A stretch of DNA of 64,000 bases from Treponema sp. (GTDB taxonomy: Bacteria; Spirochaetota; Spirochaetia; Treponematales; Treponemataceae). Positions 41,018-49,806 of the stretch are shown here, one piece after another. Every line of letters begins with the position of its first letter. Positions within the stretch are counted from its first letter, which is position 1. The stretch is taken from contig JAFUTH010000014.1 of assembly GCA_017484285.1 (NCBI GenBank), positions 62,001 to 126,000 of the forward strand. Direction: 5' to 3'. A program made the translations under genes and the position numbers. The notes under the pieces were generated by a model that saw nothing but the letters and a program-made list of their open reading frames with translations, was not told the DNA's origin and ran no database searches.

Positions 41018-42928
41018 ATGAAACATCCGCGTCCATCTGCGTTTATCCGCGTCAACATATTTTTAATCTGTGGAATCTGTGTTAATCTGTGGTTTCTTTT
41101 TTCTCTTGCGTCTTGTACCCGTTCCCCCGAAATGACCCTCTCCGAAATTGAGGCGGCGCGTGCGGCGGGGGCGAATGATTTAATAGAAAAGACGGTGCAC
41201 CGCCCCAACACGACCAATGCCTTTGTGCCCGGAAAAGTGGGCGGCACATACAACGATTTTATTATGGGCGAGCCGAAGAGTTTTAACATGCTCGTGGCAG
41301 AAAAAGATGGAACGACGGCGGGAGTGGTTGCCCCGCTCGTGCAGTATCTTGCAGAGTACGACATTGTTGCGCGCGAGTGGAAAGGGCATATCGCCGACTT
41401 TGAGATAAAAATTGACGAAGCGAACAACAAACTCGATGTGATTTACACGATAAAAGATGATGTGTACTGGTCGTTTTATGAGAACGCCAAGCCGCGCGTA
41501 AAAGTGACGAGCGATGATGTGATTTTTTGGTACGATGAGATTCAGGGCGACGAGGAATGCGGTTCTTCTGCCTACAATTCTCAGTTTATGCCGCTTGAAG
41601 ACGGTACGGAAGCACGCATCACCATAGAAAAAATTGACGACGCTCGCTTTGTCTTTCATTTTCCGACGATTATTGCCGAGCCGATTTTGCACACGAACAT
41701 GAATTTTGGCCCGAGATTTTTGTACAAGGCGGCAAAAGATGCGGGTGGCGCGGACGCGGTAAAAAAACTGTTCACCGTGGATGCTGACCCGCGCGAGATT
41801 CCGAGCTGCGGCCCGTATTTTTTGGTTGAGTATGTTCCGGGGCAGCGGCTCGTGTACAAGCGCAATCCCGACTGCTGGAATCGCGACGCAAACGGCGAAA
41901 GCCATTACTATCCCGAAGAAATGATTTCGCAGATTGTGGGCGACGCAAACACGGGCTACCTGTTGTTCAAGCAGGGCAAAATCGAAGATTATTCGTTTCA
42001 GCCAGAGCAATTGGAAGAAACTGTCAAAAATGCTCAGAACGCGCTCACGCCAAACGGCGAGATTATTGCGGACGCGGGAAAAGACGGCTACACGGTGTTC
42101 AATGCGGACGGCGCGATGAACGCGTCATTCTGGTCGTTCAATCAGAATCCAAAGAATGAAAGCGAGCCGTTCTACAAATGGTTCTGCAAAAAAGAATTCC
42201 GTCAGGCGATGAGCTGCCTTTTGAACCGCGAGCGCATTATTCAGCAGACTTACCGCGGGCTTGCCGAGCCGACCTATTCTTTTTTTCCGCAGGTGAACCG
42301 CTATTATAACGAAGATATTATTCTCCAGTACCGCTATTCGCACGCGCACGCGCAAAAATTGCTTGAGACGGCGGGATTTTCTAAACGAGCGGACGGCTTT
42401 TTGTACGATTCGGACGGAAACAAAGTGGAATTTGACCTTACGATTAACGGCTCAGACGCGATTTCTTCTGACATCGCGCAGATTATCGTGGACGAGTGCA
42501 AAAAAGAAGGCATTACCGTCACGCCGCGCCCCACGGACTTTCAAAAGCTCGTTGACCAGCTTATGGTAAGCTACGACTGGCAGAGCATCATCATCGGCTT
42601 TGGCGGCGGCTCGATGTTCCCCACGCAGGGAAGCAATGTGTGGGTGAGCGACGGGAACTTGCACCTGTGGTATCCGCTCCAAAAATCGCCCGCAACCGAC
42701 TGGGAAGCGCGCGTGGACGAGCTGTATCACAAGGCAAAATGTATCGTAAACTACGAAGAAGCAAAGCCACTCTGGGACGAATACCAAGAAATCTTTTTGG
42801 AGCAGTGCCCGATTATCTACCTGTTGCGCCGCCGTTCGTTCTTCGGCTTACAAAACCGCTGGGATATGACCAATGTGTACTACGACAATCTGAACGGCGC
42901 GGAGACAAGCTATTTGTACTTAAAATGA
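41018..42928 (+). CDS. oppA: Oligopeptide ABC transporter substrate-binding lipoprotein
   Basis: SBP_bac_5-family periplasmic binding protein of 636 aa that delivers peptides to the OppBCDF proteins encoded downstream. The lipoprotein signal (residues 1-33) ends FSLASC. The mature part has EPKSFNMLV, a dipeptide-type core (AYNSQFMPLEDG, YFLVEYVPGQRLVYKRNPDCW, FRQAMSCLLNRERIIQQTYRGLAEP) and the C-terminal lobe with YEEAKPLWDEYQEIF. Most of the signal peptide is encoded by a family A-type repeat (41027-41095), so the repeat has been taken into the gene. A longer frame starting upstream would include the family C repeat and is not preferred. plsC and oppB-oppF follow. Confidence 0.88.
   Translation: MKHPRPSAFIRVNIFLICGICVNLWFLFSLASCTRSPEMTLSEIEAARAAGANDLIEKTVHRPNTTNAFVPGKVGGTYNDFIMGEPKSFNMLVAEKDGTTAGVVAPLVQYLAEYDIVAREWKGHIADFEIKIDEANNKLDVIYTIKDDVYWSFYENAKPRVKVTSDDVIFWYDEIQGDEECGSSAYNSQFMPLEDGTEARITIEKIDDARFVFHFPTIIAEPILHTNMNFGPRFLYKAAKDAGGADAVKKLFTVDADPREIPSCGPYFLVEYVPGQRLVYKRNPDCWNRDANGESHYYPEEMISQIVGDANTGYLLFKQGKIEDYSFQPEQLEETVKNAQNALTPNGEIIADAGKDGYTVFNADGAMNASFWSFNQNPKNESEPFYKWFCKKEFRQAMSCLLNRERIIQQTYRGLAEPTYSFFPQVNRYYNEDIILQYRYSHAHAQKLLETAGFSKRADGFLYDSDGNKVEFDLTINGSDAISSDIAQIIVDECKKEGITVTPRPTDFQKLVDQLMVSYDWQSIIIGFGGGSMFPTQGSNVWVSDGNLHLWYPLQKSPATDWEARVDELYHKAKCIVNYEEAKPLWDEYQEIFLEQCPIIYLLRRRSFFGLQNRWDMTNVYYDNLNGAETSYLYLK
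41027..41095. repeat. Family A-type repeat forming the oppA signal peptide
   Basis: The segment has CCATCTGCGTTTATCCGCGT followed by TTTTTAATCTGTGGAATCTG and GTTAATCTGTGG, the direct-repeat half of family A. It is translated as FIRVNIFLICGICVNLWF in the signal peptide. Confidence 0.75.
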
Positions 42929-42984
42929 AACCGGCTTTTCTGTCGTAAGACGCTTTTTTTGTTTTCAAAAGTCGTGTCTCGCGC

Positions 42985-42990
42985 TAAAAT
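42985..42990 (+). promoter_or_regulatory. -10 box of plsC
   Basis: TAAAAT stands six bases before the plsC ATG; TTTTCA lies at -35 (42962-42967, 17-bp spacer). Confidence 0.5.
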
Positions 42991-42996
42991 AAGAGT

Positions 42997-43719
42997 ATGT
43001 TCAGAACGCTCATCGCATTGATACAAATGGTCTCTTACATGCTCAGTAAGAATAAACTCCGTCGTCTCGCGCTCTCATATGACAAGGCGGGCGACATTCA
43101 AAACCGCGACAAGGTTGTGTTTGATATTGTTCCCCAGTGGGCGCGGTTCGTCATCGAAAAAGTTACAAAAGCGACGGTTGAGGTGTCTGGCTCTGAGAAA
43201 ATCCCGCGCGACCGAGCCGTCGTCTTCATCGGAAACCATCAGGGCAACATGGACATTCCCGTTTTGTTCGGCTTTATCGATAAGCCCATGACCTTCGTCG
43301 CAAAAGCCGAGTTGGCTAAAATCCCGCTTCTTTCTGACTGGATGAAGCTTTTGCAGTGCACGTTTCTTGAGCGAAAAAGCCCGCGCAAGTCGATTCAGGC
43401 GATTCACGACGCGGCTGAGGGCGTCAAAAAAGGCTATTCGCAGGTGATTTTCCCCGAGGGCACGCGCAGTAAGGGCGGTCAGCACCATGAATTCAAGGCG
43501 GGAAGCTTTAAGCTCGCGTTCTTGTCGGAAGCCCCGATTGTTCCCGTTACGATTGACGGCACGTGGCGCATCTACGAGGGGCAAAAACGCATCAAACTCG
43601 GGCAGCACGTAAAGCTCACGATTCACGACCCGATTGAGACGGCGGGGCTTTCAAAAGAAGCGCAGTCAAAAATCCCCGAGATGGTCGAAAAAATCGTGTG
43701 CAAGCCACTGGGAGAATAG
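42997..43719 (+). CDS. plsC: 1-acyl-sn-glycerol-3-phosphate acyltransferase
   Basis: Membrane-associated acyltransferase that adds the second acyl chain in phosphatidic acid synthesis. The catalytic NHX4D motif is NHQGNMD, and FPEGTRSKGG and the conserved VPVTIDGTW are in place. A short N-terminal hydrophobic segment (IALIQMVSYML) anchors it. The 240-aa length is typical. Its stop codon is directly followed by the oppB start (43720), so it shares the opp transcript; a functional link with peptide uptake is not obvious. Confidence 0.93.
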   Translation: MFRTLIALIQMVSYMLSKNKLRRLALSYDKAGDIQNRDKVVFDIVPQWARFVIEKVTKATVEVSGSEKIPRDRAVVFIGNHQGNMDIPVLFGFIDKPMTFVAKAELAKIPLLSDWMKLLQCTFLERKSPRKSIQAIHDAAEGVKKGYSQVIFPEGTRSKGGQHHEFKAGSFKLAFLSEAPIVPVTIDGTWRIYEGQKRIKLGQHVKLTIHDPIETAGLSKEAQSKIPEMVEKIVCKPLGE

Positions 43720-44787
43720 ATGGCTGTTCCCGTTTGGCGCGTTTTTAAAGCAAAATTTCCTCTTGTTTCATTCATCACTTCCCGCATACTCACGATGATT
43801 GTCATTCTCTTCATCTTGGGTTGGGCACTGTTCGCTCTTATGGCACTCGCTCCGGGCGACATCGTTGACCAGATGATGCAGCAGCAGCTCATGAGCCAAA
43901 CGGAAGCGGGCGGCGGCTCGGAGCGCGACAACGTGCTCTCCGAAGAGCAGATGGCGAGAATGCGTGCCGAAATGGGCTTGGACAAGCCGTTTACGGTTCA
44001 GTATTTCCATTGGCTTACCCGTGTGCTCGTTCACCACGACTTGGGCGTGTCGCTTATTTCAAAAGCGCCCGTTTCGTTCCTTATAAAAAGCCGCATTGTC
44101 AATTCGCTCGTGCTCAATCTCATTTCGCTCGTTTTTATCACGCTTTTTTCGTTTTTGCTCGGCGTGTATTTTTCGAGCAAGGCAGGAACGCGCGTTGATG
44201 TGGCGGCGACGTTCTTTGCGCTTTTCTTCCACGCGTTCCCGGGAATCCTGCTTTTGATTCTCTTGCAGCTCTTCGCTTCGATTACGGGCTTGTTCCCTGT
44301 CACGGCATACCCCGATTTTCCGATTTCAGAGAATCCGATTAAATTCATTTTTAGCTACAATTATCATGTCTTTTTGCCGCTCTTCGCGTCTTTTTTGGGC
44401 GGAATCGGCGGCACGATGCGCATGATACGAAGCACCATGCTTGACCAGATGGGCATGCCGTACATTATGGCACTCCGCGCCCGGGGAATCAGCGAGCGGC
44501 GCGTATACCTAAACCACGCGTTCCGAAACACGCTCAACCCCTACATCACGGGGAGCGCGAATCTCTTGGCGAGCCTTTTTTCGGGAAGCCTCGTCCTTGA
44601 AATCATCTTTTCGTACCCGGGAATCGGGCGGCTCATGTACGACGCGGTTATGCAGCAAGATGTGAACCTCGTCCTCGCGAACAATATGTTTATTTCCGCG
44701 CTCGTGCTTCTGGGCATGACGATTTCGGACATTCTGCTCGCGATTGTTGACCCGCGAATCCGCTATGGGAAGGAAGGGGGAGCATGA
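43720..44787 (+). CDS. oppB: Oligopeptide ABC transporter permease OppB
   Basis: Inner-membrane permease of 355 aa with six TM helices. LGWALFALMALAPGD is near the N-terminus, and the EAA-type loop IMALRARGISERRVYLNHAFRN is in place, followed by the typical FSGSLVLEIIFSYPGIG. An unusual hydrophilic stretch of Gln/Met/Glu residues (MMQQQLMSQTEAGGG) lies between TM1 and TM2. It overlaps the downstream oppC-oppD frame by 4 bp (ATGA), so translation is coupled. Confidence 0.93.
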   Translation: MAVPVWRVFKAKFPLVSFITSRILTMIVILFILGWALFALMALAPGDIVDQMMQQQLMSQTEAGGGSERDNVLSEEQMARMRAEMGLDKPFTVQYFHWLTRVLVHHDLGVSLISKAPVSFLIKSRIVNSLVLNLISLVFITLFSFLLGVYFSSKAGTRVDVAATFFALFFHAFPGILLLILLQLFASITGLFPVTAYPDFPISENPIKFIFSYNYHVFLPLFASFLGGIGGTMRMIRSTMLDQMGMPYIMALRARGISERRVYLNHAFRNTLNPYITGSANLLASLFSGSLVLEIIFSYPGIGRLMYDAVMQQDVNLVLANNMFISALVLLGMTISDILLAIVDPRIRYGKEGGA

Positions 44788-47060
44788 AAAGAGTGTTGCA
44801 GTACCTAAAAACCAGACCTCTCGCCATTATTTCTGTCTGCGTCCTCATTTTGCTCTATCTTTTTATGATTTTCGCCGAATTCATCTCGCCGTACACGCCC
44901 ACGCACTCGTTTGAGGAAGACACATTCCATCCCTCAAACATCGAAATCACTGCAAAAGGCATTGTCGCGCGGGAATACCGCGTTTTGAACCCCATCACTT
45001 GGCGGTACGCAAAAGTAAAAGGCGCAGAATTCCATCACAACATCCGCTTTTTCGTAAAAGGCGAAGAATACCGCTTGTTTGGCTTTATTCCTGCAAGCCG
45101 CCACCTGTTCGGCACAATCCCCGACGAAGCCACGGGCGAAGTCTACCCCGTCTTTTTGTTCGGCGCGGACAACTTGGGGCGTGATTTGTTTTCCCGCATG
45201 GTCTACGGAAGCCGCATTTCGCTTACGATTGGCTTTGTGGCAAGCGCAATTTCTTTGCTTCTTGCAATCTTGCTCGGCGGGCTTGCCGGCTACTACGGCG
45301 GAAAAACCGACTGGGCGATTATGCGCTTTTCAGAATTCTTCATGCTCATCCCGGGGCTGTACCTCATCTTGTTTTTGCGCTCGCTTTTAAACAGCAAAAT
45401 GGACAGTGGCACCAGCTACATGATAATCACCGTGATTCTCTCTCTCGTCGGCTGGCCAGGAACAGCGCGCACGCTCCGTGGCATGGTTCACGCAATCAAG
45501 CGCGAAGAATTTGTCCTTGACGCGGGTCTTGAAGGCATTCCGTCCACGGTCATCATCTTTGCGCACATCATTCCGCAAATCACAAGCCTCTTAATCGTCA
45601 GCACCACGCTCGCCATTCCGGGCTTTATCATGAGCGAAACCACGCTTTCCTATTTGGGGCTTGGCATCGCCGACCCCGCCGTAAGCTGGGGAAGCCTCAT
45701 TAACCGCGACATTTCCACGCTCTCAAACCTCAAGAATTTTCCGTGGCTTTTAACCCCAGTCTGGCTCTTGCTCGCCGTCACGCTTGCGTTCAACTTTTTG
45801 GGCGACGCGCTCCGCGACTATTTTGACCCCTACCATGTGGTCTTCCCGACTTGGAAAAAGAAATCCACAGATTCTCACAGATTTACACAGATTATAAAAA
45901 AAATAAGGGCGTTCCCTGCCTTCGGCAGGTCGGGCTTTCCGTGGTTCCGCGCTAACCGCGCTCCATTGCTTCGTTCGCAAGCTCACTGCGCAACGGCTAC
46001 CGCCGCCACTCCAATCCCTAACGTAGGGAGCGACCCCGCTTGCGGGGGCAAAACTCGTGAGACGAGTTTTGAGCGAGTCTCCGAGCAGCTATGCTGCGAA
46101 GGCGTCTTTCTTTCAGTTGAAAATCTCCGCGTGTCGTTCACGGTCTTGCGCGGCTCTTCGCATACCACAATCCAGTCCGTGCGCGGCGTTTCGTTCAGCA
46201 TGCAGCGCGGGGAAATTTTGGGCATCGTGGGCGAGTCGGGGAGCGGAAAATCCGTCACCACCACGGCGATTCCCGCACTGCACCCGTCAAATGCCACCAT
46301 CGAAGGGAAAATCTTCTTTGACGGCACGGAACTTACCGCGCTCACTCAAAAAGAAATGCGCGCCTACCGCGGAAAGAAAATCGGGCTTATATTCCAAGAG
46401 CCAGGGCGCAGCTTTGACCCGCTCCAAAACATCGGCTCAGTCTTTTTTGAAACCTTCCGCAATTCCGACCCGCAGATTTCACGCGCGGACGCAGACGCAA
46501 AGGCAATCGAATTGCTCACCGAAGTAGGATTGCCCGACCCGGAAAGCCGCCTCAAAAATTATCCGCACCAGTTCTCTGGCGGTCAGCTCCAGCGAATCAG
46601 TATCGCACTTTCTCTTGCGCAGGGCTGCGAGCTTTTGATTGCAGACGAGCCGACCACCGCCCTTGATGTCACAATCCAAGCGCAAATCGTTTCGCTTCTT
46701 GCAAATCTCCGCAAAACGCGAAAACTTTCTATTATTTTCATCAGCCACAACATCGACCTTGTGGCGAGTTTGTGCGACAACATGATTGTCATGTACGGTG
46801 GCTTGATTATGGAGCGCGGCACAAGCGAAGAAATCATGCGCCACGCCCGCCACCCGTACACACAGGCGTTGCTTGCTTCTTCCCCCAAATTCGGCACGCA
46901 CTACAGCACGCAAAAGCTTATCTCAATTCCCGGCCGCGTGACCGATCCCGCCCATCCAGAGCCAGGCTGTCCGTTTGCGCCGCGATGCCAGTTTGCAAAA
47001 GAAGCATGCACCAAGCCGGGCGCGGAATGCTATATCATGAAGGAGCGTGCTCATGTCTGA
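44784..47060 (+). CDS. Fused OppC permease-OppD ATPase
   Basis: A single 758-codon frame. Residues 1-~355 are an OppC-type permease (TM1 at ~14-33; FGADNLGRDLFSRMVYGSR; the LDAGLEGIPSTVIIFAHIIP coupling loop; DYFDPY end). Residues ~443-758 are a full OppD ATPase with Walker A GESGSGKS, Q-loop FQEPGRSFDP, signature FSGGQLQR, Walker B LLIADEPTT and the C-terminal oligopeptide motif GCPFAPRCQF. The 85 residues between them are encoded by two short repeats (45862-46095). These residues are neither permease nor ATPase. No in-frame start codon is available near the ATPase start, so the ATPase can only be made as a fusion. OppF overlaps by 8 bp. In relatives oppC and oppD are separate genes. Confidence 0.9.
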   Translation: MKRVLQYLKTRPLAIISVCVLILLYLFMIFAEFISPYTPTHSFEEDTFHPSNIEITAKGIVAREYRVLNPITWRYAKVKGAEFHHNIRFFVKGEEYRLFGFIPASRHLFGTIPDEATGEVYPVFLFGADNLGRDLFSRMVYGSRISLTIGFVASAISLLLAILLGGLAGYYGGKTDWAIMRFSEFFMLIPGLYLILFLRSLLNSKMDSGTSYMIITVILSLVGWPGTARTLRGMVHAIKREEFVLDAGLEGIPSTVIIFAHIIPQITSLLIVSTTLAIPGFIMSETTLSYLGLGIADPAVSWGSLINRDISTLSNLKNFPWLLTPVWLLLAVTLAFNFLGDALRDYFDPYHVVFPTWKKKSTDSHRFTQIIKKIRAFPAFGRSGFPWFRANRAPLLRSQAHCATATAATPIPNVGSDPACGGKTRETSFERVSEQLCCEGVFLSVENLRVSFTVLRGSSHTTIQSVRGVSFSMQRGEILGIVGESGSGKSVTTTAIPALHPSNATIEGKIFFDGTELTALTQKEMRAYRGKKIGLIFQEPGRSFDPLQNIGSVFFETFRNSDPQISRADADAKAIELLTEVGLPDPESRLKNYPHQFSGGQLQRISIALSLAQGCELLIADEPTTALDVTIQAQIVSLLANLRKTRKLSIIFISHNIDLVASLCDNMIVMYGGLIMERGTSEEIMRHARHPYTQALLASSPKFGTHYSTQKLISIPGRVTDPAHPEPGCPFAPRCQFAKEACTKPGAECYIMKERAHV
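45862..46095. repeat. Repeat insertion joining oppC and oppD
   Basis: Left part (45862-45897): family A half element with ATCCACAGATT and ACACAGATT. Right part (45907-46095): a chain of short hairpins, namely CCTGCC-TTCGG-CAGG, CTTGCGGGGGC, ACTCGTGAGACGAGT and GAGCAGCTATGCTGC, together with CGGGCTTTCCG and AATCCCTAACG, which resemble known bacterial palindromic repeats. It stays open in the oppC-oppD frame. Confidence 0.8.
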
Positions 47061-48021
47061 ACCTGATTTTATCATCCAAGCCGACCATCTCACCAAACGA
47101 TTTACGCTCGACGCAGGCTTTTTCGCCAAAAACGACCGCTTTGTTTACGCGGTAAACGATGTCTCATTCGGAATCGAGCGCGGAAAAACGTACGGCTTGG
47201 TGGGCGAGTCTGGTTGTGGCAAAACCACCACCGCGCGAATGCTTGTCCGCATGTACAAAGCCGATGGCGGGGCAATCTGGTACAGGGCGCACGATTCTGA
47301 GAAACAAAATATTTTGTCGTATAATCACAAGCAACTCCGCTCATACCGCGAAAAAATCAAATATGTCTTTCAAGACCCGTCGCGCTCTTTAAATCCGCGC
47401 ATGACGGTGTTCAATATTCTCACGGCGAGCTACAAATATTCGTCAATCTGGCCGGGCAAAAAAATCGCCTACGATGAAGCCGCGCACATCATGGAAGAAG
47501 TGGGCTTAGACCCGCTCGACTTGGAAAAACGCCCGAGCGAGTTTTCGGGCGGGCAACGGCAGCGAATATCAATCGCCCGTGCGCTCATCATGAAGCCCGA
47601 AGTTATGTTCTGTGACGAGGTGGTGAGCGCGCTTGATGTGAGCGTCCAAAGCCAAATCTTGAATCTTTTGCAGGACATTCGCGAAAAGCGCTGCATCTCG
47701 TTTCTTTTTATCGCGCACGATTTGCGCGTTTCGTGCTATTTCTGCGACACGATTGGCGTCATGTACCGAGGGCTTCTCGTCGAAGAGGCAAATGCGAGCG
47801 ATTTGTACAAAACGGCGGCGCACCCGTACACAAAACTGCTCTTTCAAGGGAGCGAAAGCACCCATACCGAAACGAACGGCGAAGTCAAAACCTCGCTGGA
47901 GAGTTTGCACGGCTGCCCTTTTGCACACCGTTGCCCGCACGCTCGTCAAAAATGCACGGAGCAAATCCCCGAATGGAAAGAAATCGCTGAGGGACACAAA
48001 GTCCGTTGCATATTGGAATAA
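47053..48021 (+). CDS. oppF: Oligopeptide ABC transporter ATPase OppF
   Basis: Cytoplasmic ABC ATPase of 322 aa that energises the OppBC pore together with the OppD domain. Walker A GESGCGKTT, Q-loop FQDPSRSLNPRM, signature FSGGQRQR, Walker B VMFCDEVVSALD and the H-loop IAHDLRV are intact. The C-terminal CPFAHRCPHARQKC matches the oligopeptide ATPase cysteine tail. The start ATG 47053 lies behind AAGGAG and overlaps the end of the fused gene by 8 bp, so the five genes form one operon. Confidence 0.94.
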   Translation: MSEPDFIIQADHLTKRFTLDAGFFAKNDRFVYAVNDVSFGIERGKTYGLVGESGCGKTTTARMLVRMYKADGGAIWYRAHDSEKQNILSYNHKQLRSYREKIKYVFQDPSRSLNPRMTVFNILTASYKYSSIWPGKKIAYDEAAHIMEEVGLDPLDLEKRPSEFSGGQRQRISIARALIMKPEVMFCDEVVSALDVSVQSQILNLLQDIREKRCISFLFIAHDLRVSCYFCDTIGVMYRGLLVEEANASDLYKTAAHPYTKLLFQGSESTHTETNGEVKTSLESLHGCPFAHRCPHARQKCTEQIPEWKEIAEGHKVRCILE

Positions 48022-48022
48022 A

Positions 48023-48096
48023 AATTCCTCACAGAGAATGAGGTATTCATGGGTCAAAAATCTCTCTGCGCCCTCTGTGTTCTCTGTGAGAAATTA
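48023..48096. repeat. Family B inverted repeat (copy 1)
   Basis: The left arm starts AAATTCCTCACAGAG (48023-48037) and the right arm ends CTCTGTGTTCTCTGTGAGAAATT. It lies between oppF and the 56-aa gene. Confidence 0.75.
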
Positions 48097-48118
48097 AAAA
48101 AATAAAAGGAGGCTTTTT

Positions 48119-48289
48119 ATGACAAACAAAGCTGTGTTGGACGCACTCAATCAGATTAAAACCTATTGTGCTGCGGATTTACTGGATAAACTGAATTACG
48201 CGATTAAAGTCATCGAAAAACTCGATGCTGACGGCGTAGAAAATCCGCTCAAAACGGACTTCACTCAGTTAAAGAAGGAGAATCGATAA
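48119..48289 (+). CDS. 56-aa small protein upstream of nhaC
   Basis: Not recognised. ATG 48119 has a perfect ribosome site AAAGGAGG, and the frame ends at TAA 48287-48289, two bases before the nhaC ATG. The protein starts MTNKAVLDALNQIKTYCAADLLDK and is an amphipathic, charged helix-rich chain without a TM segment. Its stop region carries the AAGGAG ribosome site of nhaC, so translation of the two is coupled. It may be a regulator or a subunit of the transporter; this is inference. Confidence 0.6.
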   Translation: MTNKAVLDALNQIKTYCAADLLDKLNYAIKVIEKLDADGVENPLKTDFTQLKKENR

Positions 48290-48291
48290 AA

Positions 48292-49797
48292 ATGACAGGA
48301 ACATTTTGGTCGCTTGTGCCGCCGATTGTCGCAATCGCGCTCGCACTCATCACAAAGGAAGTGTATTCTTCGCTTTTCATCGGAATCTTAATCGGAGGAG
48401 CGTTCTTCGCCATTGACGCTCATTCGGGCTTCACGGGCTTTTTCACGCATGTGTTTTCGGACGGCATGATTAAGCAGCTCTCTGACCCGTGGAATGTGGG
48501 CATTCTCGTCTTCCTCGTCGTGCTCGGCACAATGGTCGCGCTCATGAACAAGGCGGGCGGCTCATCTGCGTTCGGCGAGTGGGCAAAAAAGCACATCAAA
48601 ACGAAGGTCGGCGCACAGGTGGCGACAATCTGCCTCGGCATTCTCATCTTCATCGACGACTACTTCAACTGTCTTACGGTCGGCTCGGTCATGCGCCCGA
48701 TTACCAAAAAATACAAGGTTTCGCGCGAAAAACTCGCCTACCTCATCGACGCAACGGCGGCTCCCATCTGCATTATCGCGCCGATTTCTTCATGGGCGGC
48801 GGCTGTCGCGGGCTTCGTTTCTGAGGGCGAGAACGGCTTGGCTCTTTTTTGCAAGGCTATTCCGTTCAACTTCTACGCCTTCTTTACAATCGGCATGATG
48901 TTCTTGCTCGTCTTCCTCAAGTTTGATTTCGGCTCGATGGCAAACTATGAAAATGCCCGAAACGAATTGCCAGATGAGGAAGAGCGGAATGTGACGACGC
49001 GCGGAACAGTGTTTGACCTCGTGTTCCCGATTGCAAGCCTCATCGTCCTCTGTACAATCGGCATGATTTACACGGGCGGATTTTTTGCGAGCGGCGAAGA
49101 CCACAAGAATTTCGTCGATGCGTTCGCAAATTCTGACGCATCAGTCGGTCTTGTGCTCGGCTCATTTGCCGCTTTGGTTCTCACCATCATCGTGTTCGCT
49201 GTTCGCAGAGTGCTTTCATTCAAAGATTGCATGGACTGTATTCCCGACGGCTTTAAGGCGATGGTTCCGGCTATTTTGATTCTCACCCTCGCATGGACGC
49301 TCAAAGCCATGACCGACTCGCTCGACGCGTCAAAATATGTCGCGGGCGTGGTGAGCGGAAGCGCGCAGGGCTTAAAGAGCTTCCTTCCTGCAATTATCTT
49401 TATTATCGCGGGCTTCCTTGCTTTTGCGACGGGCACTTCGTGGGGCACGTTCGGCATTCTTATTCCGATTTGTATCGCCGTTTTCCCCGAAGTTTCCGAT
49501 CCCTTGCGCATCATCTCGATTTCAGCATGTATGGCAGGCGCGGTTGCAGGCGACCACTGTTCCCCGATTTCCGACACCACGATTATGGCGAGCGCGGGCG
49601 CACAGTGCGAGCATGTAAACCATGTCGCAACCCAGCTTCCCTATGTCACGCATGTTGTGGCGGTCTCATTCGTCACCTACATTGTCGCGGGCTTTACGCA
49701 GGGCTTGGGAATTGTGGCGAGCGGCATTATCTCATGGATTGTGGGCGCGTCGCTTTTGGTCGGCTCTCTGATTATCAGAAAAAAATATGCAAAATAA
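48292..49797 (+). CDS. NhaC-family sodium/proton antiporter
   Basis: A 501-aa inner-membrane antiporter with 11-12 predicted TM helices. ALALITKEVYSSLFIGILIGGAF, the segment ICLGILIFIDDYFNCLTVGSVMRP with its acidic ion-binding residues, and the SCM-type region MAGAVAGDHCSPISDTTIMAS are typical of the NhaC group (Na+/H+ or organic acid/Na+ exchange). With oadGAB in the same window it fits a sodium-based energy economy. LUD-domain gene follows after 9 bp. Confidence 0.88.
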   Translation: MTGTFWSLVPPIVAIALALITKEVYSSLFIGILIGGAFFAIDAHSGFTGFFTHVFSDGMIKQLSDPWNVGILVFLVVLGTMVALMNKAGGSSAFGEWAKKHIKTKVGAQVATICLGILIFIDDYFNCLTVGSVMRPITKKYKVSREKLAYLIDATAAPICIIAPISSWAAAVAGFVSEGENGLALFCKAIPFNFYAFFTIGMMFLLVFLKFDFGSMANYENARNELPDEEERNVTTRGTVFDLVFPIASLIVLCTIGMIYTGGFFASGEDHKNFVDAFANSDASVGLVLGSFAALVLTIIVFAVRRVLSFKDCMDCIPDGFKAMVPAILILTLAWTLKAMTDSLDASKYVAGVVSGSAQGLKSFLPAIIFIIAGFLAFATGTSWGTFGILIPICIAVFPEVSDPLRIISISACMAGAVAGDHCSPISDTTIMASAGAQCEHVNHVATQLPYVTHVVAVSFVTYIVAGFTQGLGIVASGIISWIVGASLLVGSLIIRKKYAK

Positions 49798-49806
49798 GAG
49801 GAACTT

